From: Halomonas sp. 328
Lineage (GTDB): Bacteria; Pseudomonadota; Gammaproteobacteria; Pseudomonadales; Halomonadaceae
Reading direction: 5' to 3'
Assembly (NCBI RefSeq): GCF_015645095.1
Contig: NZ_JADOTW010000017.1
Span: 1 to 64,000, forward strand
DNA: 64,000 nt
Shown here: positions 47,564 to 57,046 of the stretch, one piece after another
Position numbering within the stretch: the stretch's first letter is position 1
Layout: each line of letters opens with the position of its first letter
Position numbers and translations under genes: made by a program
Notes under the pieces: model-generated
Databases searched by the model: none
What the model saw: only the letters and a program-made list of their open reading frames with translations
Told to the model about the DNA's origin: nothing

Positions 47564-47872
47564 TTAGCGGGCACCGGCGCCCTGGGCGCGTGCCTGAGCC
47601 TTTTCCTTGTGTTTCACCAGTTGACGGTCGAGCTTGTCGGCGAGCGCATCGATGGCGGCATACATGTCGCCATCCTGGGCTTCGGCGTGCAGGTCGGCAC
47701 CGGCAGCGTGGAGTACGCAAGCGGCTTGTTGGCGTTCCTTCTCGACGGACAGGGTAAACTGTGCCGTGGTGATATTGTCGTAATGCCGCTCCAGTCGTGC
47801 GAGCTTCTCGTTCACATAGTCACGCAGTGCATCGGTCAGTTCGACGTGATGGCCGGTGATATTGACTTGCAT
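47564..47872 (-). CDS. hpf: Ribosome hibernation-promoting factor (short form)
   Basis: Binds 30S subunits and promotes ribosome dimers in stationary phase. The 102-residue protein begins MQVNITGHHVELTDALRDYV; the C-terminal dimerisation domain of long HPF is absent. GAGGAG precedes the ATG. It lies directly after rpoN, as usual. Confidence 0.95.
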   Translation of the reverse strand: MQVNITGHHVELTDALRDYVNEKLARLERHYDNITTAQFTLSVEKERQQAACVLHAAGADLHAEAQDGDMYAAIDALADKLDRQLVKHKEKAQARAQGAGAR

Positions 47873-47904
47873 GGCACGCTCCTCTTCCTGCGGGTGACAT
47901 CTCG

Positions 47905-47932
47905 ATTGTAACCCTTTTTCCGGCCCTGCAAA
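47905..47932 (-). promoter_or_regulatory. Candidate hpf promoter
   Basis: On the minus strand TTTGCA (47927-47932) and TACAAT (47905-47910) are separated by 16 bp, placing a start about 25 nt before hpf. This would let hpf-ptsN-rapZ-ptsO be transcribed apart from rpoN. Confidence 0.45.
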
Positions 47933-47963
47933 CCCCTTGGCGTCGGGGATTTCCAACGCTATC

Positions 47964-47991
47964 GATGAGATTTTATTATCCCAATCTCATC
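47964..47991 (-). terminator. AT-rich hairpin between rpoN and hpf
   Basis: GATGAGATT (47964-47972) and its complement (47983-47991) with a 10-nt loop follow rpoN. The stem is AT-rich, unlike other terminators in the window, so an operator is an alternative. Confidence 0.45.
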
Positions 47992-48037
47992 AATGGCTTA
48001 GGGAGTATTTTTCGAGCATTGACGATGCGACTGTCGG

Positions 48038-49456
48038 TCAGGAGAGACGTTTTCGCTCGCTGGACGGAGGAATTCCCATGGCCTCGCGATACTTGGCCAC
48101 GGTGCGTCGCGCCACCTGGATGCCGTCGTCGGCGAGCAGGGCCACCAGCTTGCTATCGGAGAGCGGCTTGCGCGGCGGCTCCTCGCCAATCAGCTTCTTG
48201 AGGCGGGCGCGGATGGCGGTGCTCGAGTGGGCGTCGCCTTCGCCACCGCCGCCGCCCACCTGGCTGGAGAAGAAGTACTTCAGCTCGAAGACCCCCCGGG
48301 GGGTGTGGATGAACTTCTGGGTGGTCACCCGGGAGATGGTCGATTCATGCATCTCTACTGTCTGGGCGATATCGGCCAGTACCAGCGGCTTCATGGCCTC
48401 CTCGCCCTGCTCCAGGAAGTCGAGCTGGCGGGTCATGATCTCCTGGCCCACCCGCAGCAGGGTGTCATTGCGGCTGGAGAGGCTCTTGAGTAGCCAGCGT
48501 GCCTCTTGCAGGTGCTGCTTCATGAAGGTGTTGTCGTCGCTCTTGTCGGCGCGCCGGATCAGTGCCGCATAGTCGGGCTGGATGCGCATGCGCGGCAGCG
48601 CCTCCGGATTGAGCTCGATGCGCCAGCCGTCGCGGGTATGGCGGGCGATCAGGTCGGGGATCACATAATCGCTGCCGGTCTCGGCATAGGCCTGGCCGGG
48701 GCGTGGGTCGAGGGCGCGAACCAGCTGGATCACCGTATCCAGCTGCTCCTCCTCGAGGCGCAGGCGGCGCCTGAGCAGCTTGCGATCATCCCCGGCCAGG
48801 GCCTCGAGAAACTGGCGCACCAGGCGCTTGGCCTGGGGCAACAGGGGCGTGTCGTCGGGGAGGGCGCCGAGCTGTAGCAGCAGGCACTCGCGCAGGTCCC
48901 GGGCGAAGACCCCGGTGGGTTCGAACTGCTGCAGGCGCATCAGCAGGGCCTCGACCTCGGCCGTCTTGAGGCCGGTGAGCCCCTGGCCACGCAGCCCCTC
49001 GGTGATCTCCTCCAGGGGCGAGGCGAGGTAGCCATTGCTATCCACGGCGTCGATCAGGCTCTCGGCGATGGCCCGCTCCCGGGGGGGCTCCAGGTCGGTC
49101 ATGGCCAGTTGCCAGGCGAGGTGGTCGCGCAGGCTGGGGGTGTCGGCGTTGCGCTCGAAGTCCGGCGCCTCGCCGCCGCCGCTGGGGGCCATGTCCTGGT
49201 AGGTGTCGGACCACTCGCTGTCCACGGAGAGCTGTTCGGGGATGCCCTCGGACCAGTCGTCCTCCTTGGGCGCTTCCACCGCCTGTTCCCCATAGGCCTC
49301 GTCCAGTTCCAGCATGGGGTTGGACTCCAGCGCCTGCTGGATCTCCTGGCGCAGGTCCAGAGTGGAGAGCTGCAGCAGGGCGATGGCCTGCTGCAGTTGT
49401 GGGGTCATGGTCAGCTGGGTGCCGACTCTAAGCTGCAACGAGGGTTTCATTGCCAT
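48038..49456 (-). CDS. rpoN: RNA polymerase sigma-54 factor
   Basis: Sigma factor for nitrogen, motility and stress promoters needing ATP-driven activators. The 472-residue protein has the Gln/Leu-rich activator-contact region I (MTPQLQQAIALLQLSTLDL), an acidic linker, the core-binding region, and the RpoN box ARRTVAKYRE at residues 449-458. ATG 49456 or 49450 are both possible. It lies between lptB and hpf, as in Pseudomonas. Confidence 0.96.
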   Translation of the reverse strand: MAMKPSLQLRVGTQLTMTPQLQQAIALLQLSTLDLRQEIQQALESNPMLELDEAYGEQAVEAPKEDDWSEGIPEQLSVDSEWSDTYQDMAPSGGGEAPDFERNADTPSLRDHLAWQLAMTDLEPPRERAIAESLIDAVDSNGYLASPLEEITEGLRGQGLTGLKTAEVEALLMRLQQFEPTGVFARDLRECLLLQLGALPDDTPLLPQAKRLVRQFLEALAGDDRKLLRRRLRLEEEQLDTVIQLVRALDPRPGQAYAETGSDYVIPDLIARHTRDGWRIELNPEALPRMRIQPDYAALIRRADKSDDNTFMKQHLQEARWLLKSLSSRNDTLLRVGQEIMTRQLDFLEQGEEAMKPLVLADIAQTVEMHESTISRVTTQKFIHTPRGVFELKYFFSSQVGGGGGEGDAHSSTAIRARLKKLIGEEPPRKPLSDSKLVALLADDGIQVARRTVAKYREAMGIPPSSERKRLS

Positions 49457-49490
49457 GGTGAGCTAGGGTTCCGTGACAAGCGTGGGACAC

Positions 49491-49519
49491 ACCCTAGCCC
49501 GCCACCGGGGTCCTTGCAA
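49491..49519 (-). promoter_or_regulatory. Candidate sigma-70 promoter for rpoN
   Basis: On the minus strand TTGCAA (49514-49519), a 17-bp spacer and TAGGGT (49491-49496) lie 35 bp before the rpoN start. Confidence 0.4.
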
Positions 49520-49540
49520 GCCTATTAGCGATGACTTCTT

Positions 49541-49574
49541 AGCAAGTTATGTGCCAGCCGCAATGACTATGCCA
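49541..49574 (-). promoter_or_regulatory. Sigma-54 promoter consensus facing rpoN
   Basis: TGGCAC-ATAAC-TTGCT (49541-49556, minus strand) is a perfect -24/-12 consensus (TGGCAC-N5-TTGCW). A second partial match, TGGCAT-AGTCA-TTGCG, lies at 49559-49574. Both point into rpoN and lie upstream of the sigma-70-type site. Confidence 0.55.
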
Positions 49575-49634
49575 AATCGATCTTGATACTAAGACTTTCA
49601 GCGAATTGGCAGCGCCGATGGTCAGTGATGGGGG

Positions 49635-50360
49635 CTAGAGGCGGAAGTCCTCGCCCAGGTAGACCTCGCGTACCCGGCGATTGGCGAGGATCGCCTCGGC
49701 ATCGCCCTCGGCGATGATCTGGCCGTCGCCGACGATATAGGCGCGATCGCAGATATCCAGGGTCTCGCGAACGTTGTGGTCGGTGATCAGTACGCCGATA
49801 TCGCGCTGCTTGAGGGCGCGGATGATGCCCTTGATCTCGCCTACCGAGATGGGGTCGACCCCGGCGAAGGGCTCGTCGAGGAGGATAAAGGTGGGCTCGG
49901 TGGCCAGCGCCCGGGCGATCTCCACCCGGCGCCGCTCCCCCCCGGAGAGGCTCATCCCCAGGTTGTCGCGGATATGGGTGATATGAAAGTCGTTGAGCAG
50001 GGCCTCCAGGCGAGCCTGGCGGCCGGCCCGGTCCAGGTCCTTGCGGGTCTCGAGGATCGCCAGGATATTGTCGGCCACCGACAGTTTGCGGAAGATCGAC
50101 GCCTCCTGGGGCAGGTAGCCGATGCCGGCGCGGGCCCGCTCGTGCATGGCCGCCTCGGAGAGGTCCCGGTCATCGATGGCCACCTGGCCCGCATCGGCGC
50201 GCACCAGGCCGACGATCATGTAGAAGGAGGTGGTCTTGCCGGCGCCATTGGGGCCCAGCAGCCCCACCACGCTGCCCTGCTCGATGGCGAGGCTGATATC
50301 ACGCACCACGCGGCGGCGCTTGTAGCTCTTGGCCAGATGACTGGCGGTCAGGGTCTTCAT
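49635..50360 (-). CDS. lptB: LPS-transport ATPase LptB
   Basis: Cytoplasmic ATPase of LptB2FG that drives LPS extraction. The 241-residue ABC protein has [24 protein letters not shown] and [11 protein letters not shown]. It is followed upstream by lptA after 8 bp. Confidence 0.96.
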   Translation of the reverse strand: MKTLTASHLAKSYKRRRVVRDISLAIEQGSVVGLLGPNGAGKTTSFYMIVGLVRADAGQVAIDDRDLSEAAMHERARAGIGYLPQEASIFRKLSVADNILAILETRKDLDRAGRQARLEALLNDFHITHIRDNLGMSLSGGERRRVEIARALATEPTFILLDEPFAGVDPISVGEIKGIIRALKQRDIGVLITDHNVRETLDICDRAYIVGDGQIIAEGDAEAILANRRVREVYLGEDFRL

Positions 50361-50368
50361 GGCGGCCC

Positions 50369-50875
50369 TTACTGCTGTTCCGGGGTGAGGGTCATGCGTA
50401 CCCGCTGGCGGTCGGTGCCCTCGGCGTCGGCCCGAGCCTCCACCAGGCGGCGGTCGATCCGGTACTCCACATAGGCGCCGTTGAAGGTATCGGCGCCGCG
50501 GTGCAGTTCGGCGCGGTCGATCAGCTCCACCCGCCGCTCGGCGGTATGGTAGACGATGGTGCGCCCCCAGCCCTGGATGAGGTCACCCTCGGCGGGGCGC
50601 TGCTCCAGGTAGGCGCGTTCGCCGATGGCGGTCAGGCGCGAGACCTCGCCGGCGTCGTTGCGCTGGATCGTCACCCGGGCCCCGGTGAGGCGCAGGTCGC
50701 CCTGACGGATCTCCACCTCGCCGCTGTAGACGGCGGTGCCGGCGCTTTCGTCCAGTTCCAGGCGGTCGGCTTCCACCTCGATGGGCTGGCCCTGCTGGGC
50801 CAGGGCGGGGGTGGCCAGGGCCAGCAGGCCGGCGGCGAGCCAGCCGATCAGGCGCTGGCGGCTTGGGTAACTCAT
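50369..50875 (-). CDS. lptA: LPS-transport periplasmic bridge protein LptA
   Basis: Beta-jellyroll protein that carries LPS across the periplasm. The 168-residue protein has a signal peptide cut after ALA (about residue 26), then [14 protein letters not shown], the OstA-like domain. The ATG at 50873-50875 follows GAGGA. Confidence 0.94.
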   Translation of the reverse strand: MSYPSRQRLIGWLAAGLLALATPALAQQGQPIEVEADRLELDESAGTAVYSGEVEIRQGDLRLTGARVTIQRNDAGEVSRLTAIGERAYLEQRPAEGDLIQGWGRTIVYHTAERRVELIDRAELHRGADTFNGAYVEYRIDRRLVEARADAEGTDRQRVRMTLTPEQQ

Positions 50876-50912
50876 GATGTGGTCCTCGTGGCAGCGGCGG
50901 GAGGCATGACGC

Positions 50913-51491
50913 CTACTCCTGGGCGGGCGGGTGGCTGCCGCGCACCCGGCCTTCCAGGTGCAGGCGTCCCTCGGAGAGCCAGGCCTCGAAGCGCTCGCCC
51001 TCGGTGACTTGGGGCGGGGCCTCGAAACGTGCCGGGGTGTCGCTCCAGGCGAACTGGGTGTGCGTATCCAGGTGCAACTCCTGGCTGCTGAGTTGCCAGC
51101 CGGCCTCAGGCGCATTGAGCCTGGCATCGCCACTCAGCGTCAAGCGACGATCCACCAGGAGGCCGCGCTCGCCGCGGGCGATCCAGTGGCGTCCCTCGTT
51201 ATCGTAGAGGTGCGCTACCGGTGTCTGGGCACGCAGCACCTCGTCATGGGGCGTATGGGCCAGGCGCGGGCTGACCAGGCGCTGGTGGGGAAAGCCTGCG
51301 GCGTCGTAGCGCACCAGCTCTGCCTGTTCCAGGTAGTAGTCGGGCTCGCCGGCTTCGTCCTGGGGCACGGGGCCGGGCTGGCGGGGCGCGCGATCGGTGA
51401 GTATCACCAGAACGCCCCCCAGGGCCAGCAGCAGGATGAGCAGGCCCAGGCGCCGGGCCAGGGGCGTGGCCAGGCGCTCAGTGATCGTCAT
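50913..51491 (-). CDS. lptC: LPS-export protein LptC
   Basis: Bitopic inner-membrane protein that receives LPS from LptB2FG and passes it to LptA. The 192-residue protein has one N-terminal membrane segment (about 13-31) and a periplasmic jellyroll. It overlaps kdsC by 14 bp, conserved in gammaproteobacteria. Confidence 0.92.
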   Translation of the reverse strand: MTITERLATPLARRLGLLILLLALGGVLVILTDRAPRQPGPVPQDEAGEPDYYLEQAELVRYDAAGFPHQRLVSPRLAHTPHDEVLRAQTPVAHLYDNEGRHWIARGERGLLVDRRLTLSGDARLNAPEAGWQLSSQELHLDTHTQFAWSDTPARFEAPPQVTEGERFEAWLSEGRLHLEGRVRGSHPPAQE

Positions 51492-52047
51492 GGCCCTGGC
51501 CATGCAGGTAGGTGTCGATGACCGCCCCCCAGTGCCCCTGGGCCTCGAGCAGGGTGTCGCAGATTTCGCGCACGGCGCCGTGGCCACCGACCCGCTCGGT
51601 AACCCAGTCGGCCTGGCTACGGATATAGGCGGGGGCATTGGGCACGCTGATGCCGAGGCCGGCACGACGAATCGCTGCCAGGTCCGGCAGGTCGTCGCCG
51701 GCGTAGGCGATCGTTTCCCACTCCAGCTCCAGGCGCTCGACGAGCTGGGCCAGGGCGGCAAGCTTGTCCTCGCGGCCCTGGAAGACATGGGGAATGCCCA
51801 GGGCGGCGGCGCGGCGGCTGACCATCGGCGAGTCGCGGCCGGTGATCAGGGCCACCTCGACGCCGGCGCGGCGCAACAGCTTGATGCCCTGGCCGTCCTG
51901 GGTATGGAAGGCCTTGATCTCGACGCCATCGGCCTGGAAATAGAGGCGGCCATCGGTGAAGACGCCATCCACGTCCAGGGCGAGCAAGCGGATCCGGCGG
52001 GCGCGGTCCAGCAGGGTCGGGTCGAGCAGGGGAGAATCAAACGTCAT
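51478..52047 (-). CDS. kdsC: Kdo-8-phosphate phosphatase
   Basis: HAD phosphatase releasing Kdo for LPS. The 189-residue protein has motif I DVDGVFTDGRL, ITGRDS and GDDLPDL, without a cap domain, as KdsC enzymes have. AAGGA precedes the ATG at 52047. A tandem copy of its start lies just upstream. Confidence 0.95.
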   Translation of the reverse strand: MTFDSPLLDPTLLDRARRIRLLALDVDGVFTDGRLYFQADGVEIKAFHTQDGQGIKLLRRAGVEVALITGRDSPMVSRRAAALGIPHVFQGREDKLAALAQLVERLELEWETIAYAGDDLPDLAAIRRAGLGISVPNAPAYIRSQADWVTERVGGHGAVREICDTLLEAQGHWGAVIDTYLHGQGHDDH

Positions 52048-52119
52048 GTCAGGGGTTCCTTGAGCCGAGTCGTGTCTGGTCGAGCCGGGGAGCGTCGAGC
52101 GTCATATCAGAGGCTCCTT
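52014..52119 (-). repeat. Tandem copy of the kdsC start region
   Basis: 52014-52061 and 52072-52119 align at a 58-bp offset with 38 of 48 identities and no gaps. The shared part covers the ribosome site, ATG and first codons of kdsC. Confidence 0.8.
52049..52105 (-). other. Duplication-derived mini-ORF before kdsC
   Basis: An 18-codon reading frame, MTLDAPRLDQTRLGSRNP, resembles the KdsC N-terminus MTFDSPLLDPTLLD. It has its own strong GGAG ribosome site overlapping the kdsD stop. Its TGA ends one base before the kdsC ATG, so coupled translation is possible. Confidence 0.5.
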
Positions 52120-53098
52120 AGATCACGCCGCTGGCCAGCAGGTCATGCATATGCAGGGCGCCGACCGGCCGGCCGGCGTCGTCCACCACCGCCAGGGCGG
52201 TGATGCGATTGTCTTCCATGACCCGGACCGCCTCGGCGGCCAGCACCTCGGCGCCGATGCGTTTGCCGGGACGGGTCATGACGTCGTCCACCTTGAGCTG
52301 GCTGAGGTCGTTGTGCTGGTCCAGGGTCCGGCGCAGGTCGCCGTCGGTATAGACCCCGGCGAGGCGGCCGTCACTGCTGACCACGCAGGTGAAGCCCAGG
52401 CCCTGGCGGGTGATCTCCAGCAGGGCGTCGCGCAGCGGGCTGCCCAGGGGCACCGTCGGCAGGCGCTTGCCCTGGTGCATCAGGTCGCCGACCTTGAGCA
52501 GCAGGCGGCGGCCCAGGCTGCCACCCGGATGCGACAGCGCGAACTCCTCGGCGGTGAAGCCGCGGGCTTCCAGCAGGGCCACCGCCAGGGCGTCGCCCAT
52601 GGCCAGGGCCGCGGTGGTGGAGGCAGTGGGGGCCAGGTCCAGGGGGCAGGCCTCGCGCTCGACGCCGGTGTCCAGGTGGGCATCGGCGTGGCGGGCCAGG
52701 GTCGAGGCGGGGCGCCCGGTGAGGCTGATCAGCGGCGTGCCCAGGCGTTTGAGCAGCGGCAGCAGGGCGGTGACCTCGCCGGTCTCCCCGGAGTTGGAGA
52801 GGGCGATCACCACGTCGCCACGGGTGATCATGCCCAGGTCGCCGTGGCTCGCCTCGCCGGGATGCACGAAGAAGGCCGGGGTGCCGGTGCTGGCCAGGGT
52901 GGCGGCCAGCTTGCCGCCGATATGGCCGGACTTGCCCATGCCGGTGACCACCACGCGGCCGCGGCAGCCCAACAGCAGGCGGCAGGCCTGGTCGAAGTCG
53001 CCATTGAGGCGGGGAATCAGGGCGCCGAGGGCCTGCTGCTCCAGCTGCAGGGTGCGGCGGGCGCTGGCGCGGAAGTCGAAGTCGGGTGTCGGTGTCAT
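52118..53098 (-). CDS. kdsD: Arabinose-5-phosphate isomerase KdsD
   Basis: Converts ribulose-5-phosphate to arabinose-5-phosphate for Kdo synthesis. The 326-residue protein has a SIS domain (TGMGKSGHIGGK, NSGETGE) and two CBS domains (about residues 205-325). Confidence 0.95.
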   Translation of the reverse strand: MTPTPDFDFRASARRTLQLEQQALGALIPRLNGDFDQACRLLLGCRGRVVVTGMGKSGHIGGKLAATLASTGTPAFFVHPGEASHGDLGMITRGDVVIALSNSGETGEVTALLPLLKRLGTPLISLTGRPASTLARHADAHLDTGVEREACPLDLAPTASTTAALAMGDALAVALLEARGFTAEEFALSHPGGSLGRRLLLKVGDLMHQGKRLPTVPLGSPLRDALLEITRQGLGFTCVVSSDGRLAGVYTDGDLRRTLDQHNDLSQLKVDDVMTRPGKRIGAEVLAAEAVRVMEDNRITALAVVDDAGRPVGALHMHDLLASGVI

Positions 53099-53129
53099 GG
53101 GGGAATTGTTGCCGGTTGCGGGTCTGGGC

Positions 53130-54068
53130 TCAAGTGAGGTCGAAGGCCAGCAGGCCGAGGTAGCCGAGATAGGCGACGAGCATCAGGGCCCCGGGCAGGC
53201 GCCCCAGGCGGCCATGGCGTTGCCATAGCAGCCAGGCGCCGAGCAGCAGGGTCAGGGCCAGCATCACCGGGAAGTCGCGGCTGCCGGCGGCGCCATCCAC
53301 CGGGCCGGGGGCCAGCAGGCCGGGGATCGGCAGCACCGCCAGCATATTGAAGAGGTTGGAGCCGATGACGTTGCCGATGGCCAGGTCGTGATGACGACGC
53401 AGGGCGCTCATGATGCAGGCCGCCAGCTCCGGCAGGCTGGTGCCGATGGCCACCAGGGTCAGGCCGATCACCAGTTCGCTGACGCCGAAGCCGGCGGCAA
53501 CCTGGCTGGCCCCCCACACCAGCAGGCGCGAGCTCACCACCATCAGTACCAGGGTCGCCAGCAGCCAGGCCAGGGCCGGAGGCAGGCGCATGGCGGGGAT
53601 CTCTCCCTCGAAGGCGTCGTCGGGGGTGTCGGCGCGGAACAGCCACCAGAGGCTGAAGCCCAGCAGGGCCAGCAGGAAGAACGCATCGAAGCGACCGAGA
53701 ATGCCGTTGGCCAGGGCATAGCCGGCCAGGCCGGTGGCGCCCAGCAGCAGGGGCAGCTCGCGGCGCACCAGGGAGAAGCGCACCGGGATGGGGGCCACCA
53801 GGGCGGTGGCGCCGAGCACCAGGGCGATGTTGGCGATATTCGAGCCCAGGGCGTTGCCGGTGGCCAGGTCGGGGAGCCCATCCAGGGCGGCCATGATCGC
53901 CACCAGCATTTCCGGAGCCGAGGTGCCGAGGGCGACGATGGTCATGCCCACCAGCAGTCGGCTCATGCCCGCCCGATAGGCCGTGGCGGCGGCCGCCCCG
54001 ACGAAGCGGTCGGCGCTCCACAGCAGGCCGGCGAAACCAAGCAGCACGGCGAGCAGGGCGATCAACAT
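53130..54068 (-). CDS. yrbG: Calcium/sodium antiporter family protein (YrbG)
   Basis: CaCA-superfamily inner-membrane exchanger with about ten membrane segments. The 312-residue protein has the two inverted alpha repeats ALGTSAPE and AIGTSLPE. The ion is not certain. It is divergent from mlaF and upstream of kdsD, as in E. coli and Pseudomonas. Confidence 0.92.
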   Translation of the reverse strand: MLIALLAVLLGFAGLLWSADRFVGAAAATAYRAGMSRLLVGMTIVALGTSAPEMLVAIMAALDGLPDLATGNALGSNIANIALVLGATALVAPIPVRFSLVRRELPLLLGATGLAGYALANGILGRFDAFFLLALLGFSLWWLFRADTPDDAFEGEIPAMRLPPALAWLLATLVLMVVSSRLLVWGASQVAAGFGVSELVIGLTLVAIGTSLPELAACIMSALRRHHDLAIGNVIGSNLFNMLAVLPIPGLLAPGPVDGAAGSRDFPVMLALTLLLGAWLLWQRHGRLGRLPGALMLVAYLGYLGLLAFDLT

Positions 54069-54206
54069 CGAACGTATCCTTGGTGGGCGAGGGCGCCCAT
54101 TAAACGCCTGAGCGACGGCCGAATCAAGGGCGGGGTCGGCAAGGCTGGTCGGAGTGGCCCCGGTTAAGATACGATGTTCGATAATTATCCAAGGAAACCC
54201 GGACCG

Positions 54207-55019
54207 ATGAAGGATACCCCCCTGGTGGAGGTGGACGATCTCCACTTCTCCCGCGGTGACAAGGAAATCTTCCGCGGGGTCTCGTTGCGCATTCCCCGTG
54301 GCAAGATTACCGCCATCATGGGACCCAGCGGCACCGGCAAGACGACCCTACTCAAACTGATCGGCGCCCAGCTGGTGCCCGATGCCGGCCGGGTGCGGAT
54401 CGACGGTCAGGATGTCCATGCGCTCTCCCGCAAGGCGCTGTTTCGGTTGCGCCGGCGCATGGGCATGCTGTTCCAGAGTGGCGCCCTCTTCTCCGACCTG
54501 GATGTCTTCGAGAACGTGGCCTTCCCGCTGCGGGTCCATACCGACCTGCCGGAGCCGATGATTCGCGATCTGGTATTGATGAAACTCCAGGCGGTGGGGC
54601 TGCGCGGGGCACGCCATCTGACGCCGGCGGAGCTCTCCGGCGGCATGGCGCGCCGGGTGGCCCTGGCCCGGGCCATCGCCCTGGACCCGGAGCTGATCCT
54701 CTACGACGAGCCCTTCGTGGGGCAGGACCCCATCTCCATGGGGGTGCTGGTGCAACTGATCAAGCGCCTCAACGAGGCCCTGGGGCTGACCGCCGTGGTG
54801 GTCTCCCATGACATCAAGGAGACCCTCTCCATCGCCGACTACGTCTACGTGATCGCCGACGGTCAGGTGATGGCCGAGGGCACCCCGGCCAGCCTCGACG
54901 TGGATCAGGACGCCCGGGTCAGCCAGTTCGTGCACGGAGAGCCGGATGGCCCCGTGCCCTTCCACTATCCGGCGGTGGACTTCTACCGCGATATCCTCGA
55001 TACGGGGGAGCGCCGATGA
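54207..55019 (+). CDS. mlaF: Phospholipid-transport ATPase MlaF
   Basis: ATPase of the MlaFEDB complex that keeps outer-membrane lipid asymmetry. The 270-residue ABC protein has [23 protein letters not shown] and [13 protein letters not shown] 54207 is chosen over ATG 54174, which adds 11 unconserved residues. Its stop overlaps mlaE. Confidence 0.93.
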   Translation: MKDTPLVEVDDLHFSRGDKEIFRGVSLRIPRGKITAIMGPSGTGKTTLLKLIGAQLVPDAGRVRIDGQDVHALSRKALFRLRRRMGMLFQSGALFSDLDVFENVAFPLRVHTDLPEPMIRDLVLMKLQAVGLRGARHLTPAELSGGMARRVALARAIALDPELILYDEPFVGQDPISMGVLVQLIKRLNEALGLTAVVVSHDIKETLSIADYVYVIADGQVMAEGTPASLDVDQDARVSQFVHGEPDGPVPFHYPAVDFYRDILDTGERR

Positions 55020-55798
55020 TACGTCGCATCACCGCCCTCGGGCGCCAGGGCTGCGAGCTGCTCGAGGCCCTGGGCCGCTCGGGCCTGTTCCTGGCCCAGT
55101 CCGCGGTCGGGCGCCCCTCCCGGGAGGGGTTGTTCCTCTGGCTGCGACAGATGCACTTCGTGGGGGTGCTGTCGCTGGCCATCGTGCTGGTCTCGGGGCT
55201 CTTTATCGGCATGGTGCTGGCCCTGCAGGGCTACACCATCCTGGTCGACTTCGGTGCCGAGCAGGCCCTCGGCCAGATGGTGGCCCTGTCGCTGCTGCGA
55301 GAGCTGGCGCCGGTGGTGGCGGCGCTGCTGTTCGCCGGCCGCGCCGGCTCGGCGCTGACCGCCGAGATCGGCCTGATGAAGGCCACCGAGCAGCTGACCA
55401 GCATGGAGATGATCGGCGTCGATCCCCTGCGTCGGGTGGTGGCGCCGCGGCTCTGGGCCGGCTTCGTGTCGCTGCCGATCCTCACCGTGGGCTTCAGCGT
55501 GGTGGGCATTTACGGTGGCTTCCTGGTGGGGGTGGAGTGGCTCGGTGTCTTCGATGGCTCCTACTGGGGCAACATGCAGGCCAGCGTCGATTTTATCGGT
55601 GACGTGGGCAACGGCATGCTCAAGAGCCTGGTATTCGCCCTGGTGGTGACCTGGATCGCGGTCTTCCAGGGCTACGACCTGATTCCCACCTCGGAGGGGA
55701 TCTCCCGGGCCACGACCCGCACCGTGGTCTACTCCTCCCTGGCGGTGCTGGGGCTGGACTTCGTGCTGACCGCGGTGATGTTCGGCGGCCTCTCCTGA
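55016..55798 (+). CDS. mlaE: Phospholipid-transport permease MlaE
   Basis: A 260-residue permease with an N-terminal interfacial helix and about five membrane segments. It has the MlaE family motifs LALQGY and [24 protein letters not shown]-coupled to mlaF. Confidence 0.95.
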   Translation: MIRRITALGRQGCELLEALGRSGLFLAQSAVGRPSREGLFLWLRQMHFVGVLSLAIVLVSGLFIGMVLALQGYTILVDFGAEQALGQMVALSLLRELAPVVAALLFAGRAGSALTAEIGLMKATEQLTSMEMIGVDPLRRVVAPRLWAGFVSLPILTVGFSVVGIYGGFLVGVEWLGVFDGSYWGNMQASVDFIGDVGNGMLKSLVFALVVTWIAVFQGYDLIPTSEGISRATTRTVVYSSLAVLGLDFVLTAVMFGGLS

Positions 55799-55885
55799 GG
55801 TGACGGTGTGGCGCGACAGCGAATGTAACGAGACAGGGGCGCCGAGCAGGGGTTGGCGCCCGGTGAAGGTTGGCGGAGAGAGCGC

Positions 55886-56350
55886 ATGAAACGTAGCAAG
55901 ACGATGGAACTGGGGGTGGGGCTGTTTATGCTGGCCGGCATCCTGGGCCTGGTGTTCCTGGGCCTGAGGGTCAGCGGGCTGAGCCTTTCGGCACCCAGCG
56001 ATACCTTCACGGTGCAGGCCAACTTCGCCAACATCGGCGGCCTCAAGCCCCGTGCCCGGGTCACCATGGCCGGGGTCAATGTGGGGCGGGTATCGGCCAT
56101 CGAGCTGGACACCGACTGGTACGATGCCCGGGTCACCATGGAACTGAATGCCGACCTGGAGGGACGCTTGTCCCGGGATACCACGGCGGCGATCCTTACC
56201 GCCGGCCTGCTCGGCGAGCAGTATATCGGCCTCTCGGTGGGCGGCGACCCGGAGACCCTGAGCGATGGCGATACCCTCACCGATACCCAGTCGGCCCTGG
56301 TGCTGGAAGAACTCATCCAGCAGTTCGTGTCGAATATGGTCAGTAACTGA
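55886..56350 (+). CDS. mlaD: Phospholipid-transport MCE protein MlaD
   Basis: Membrane-anchored MCE-domain protein that forms a hexameric ring. The 154-residue protein has one N-terminal membrane segment (about 10-28) and VTMAGVNVGRV. It lies 87 bp after mlaE. Confidence 0.94.
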   Translation: MKRSKTMELGVGLFMLAGILGLVFLGLRVSGLSLSAPSDTFTVQANFANIGGLKPRARVTMAGVNVGRVSAIELDTDWYDARVTMELNADLEGRLSRDTTAAILTAGLLGEQYIGLSVGGDPETLSDGDTLTDTQSALVLEELIQQFVSNMVSN

Positions 56351-56386
56351 GCACTCTGACACCCTCGAGAGAAAAAGGATGGCCCC

Positions 56387-57046
56387 ATGAATTCACTTGC
56401 CTTTCCCTTGACCCGGCTGCGCCTCTGGCTGGCGGTCCTGTGCCTGGCCTTTGCCCTGCCGGCCACCGCCCAGGCCAGCCAGAGCCCCGAGCAGATGATC
56501 CGCGACAGCATCGATGAGCTGATGGGGCAGATCGAGGGGCGTCGCGACTACTTCGCCGACAACCTCGATGAGCTGGAGGCCCTGGTGGATGCCAGCCTCG
56601 ACGAGATCGCCGATTTTCGCTACATCGGCGCCAGCGTGATGGGGCGCTACTTCCAGAATGCCACGCCCCAGCAGCGGGCCCGCTTCGCCACCACCTTCCG
56701 CCAGACCCTGATCGATACCTACGTCAAGGGCCTGGTGACCTTCGACTATCGGGAGCTGCGGGTGCTCGACAATCAGCGCCCCGCTCGCCAGGCGGATCAG
56801 GCCAGCGTCGACATGGAGGTGGTGGCCACCAATGGCCAGGTCTATCCGGTGAGCTACTCCCTGCGCCTGAGCAACGATCAATGGAAGGTGGTCAATGTGA
56901 TCGTCAACGGCATCAACCTGGGGCTGACCTTCCGCAACCAGTTCGATCAGGCGATGCGCGATCACGGTCGCGACTACGATGCCGTGATCGACAACTGGTC
57001 GCCGGAAGTGGGCGTCGAGGAGCTGGAGGAGGGCGGTCGCGGATGA
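56387..57046 (+). CDS. mlaC: Periplasmic phospholipid carrier MlaC
   Basis: Periplasmic lipid shuttle between outer-membrane MlaA and MlaFEDB. The 219-residue protein has a signal peptide cut after AQA (about residue 28), then the Tol-type YLGxxVMGRYF-like GASVMGRYF. Overlaps mlaB. Confidence 0.95.
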   Translation: MNSLAFPLTRLRLWLAVLCLAFALPATAQASQSPEQMIRDSIDELMGQIEGRRDYFADNLDELEALVDASLDEIADFRYIGASVMGRYFQNATPQQRARFATTFRQTLIDTYVKGLVTFDYRELRVLDNQRPARQADQASVDMEVVATNGQVYPVSYSLRLSNDQWKVVNVIVNGINLGLTFRNQFDQAMRDHGRDYDAVIDNWSPEVGVEELEEGGRG

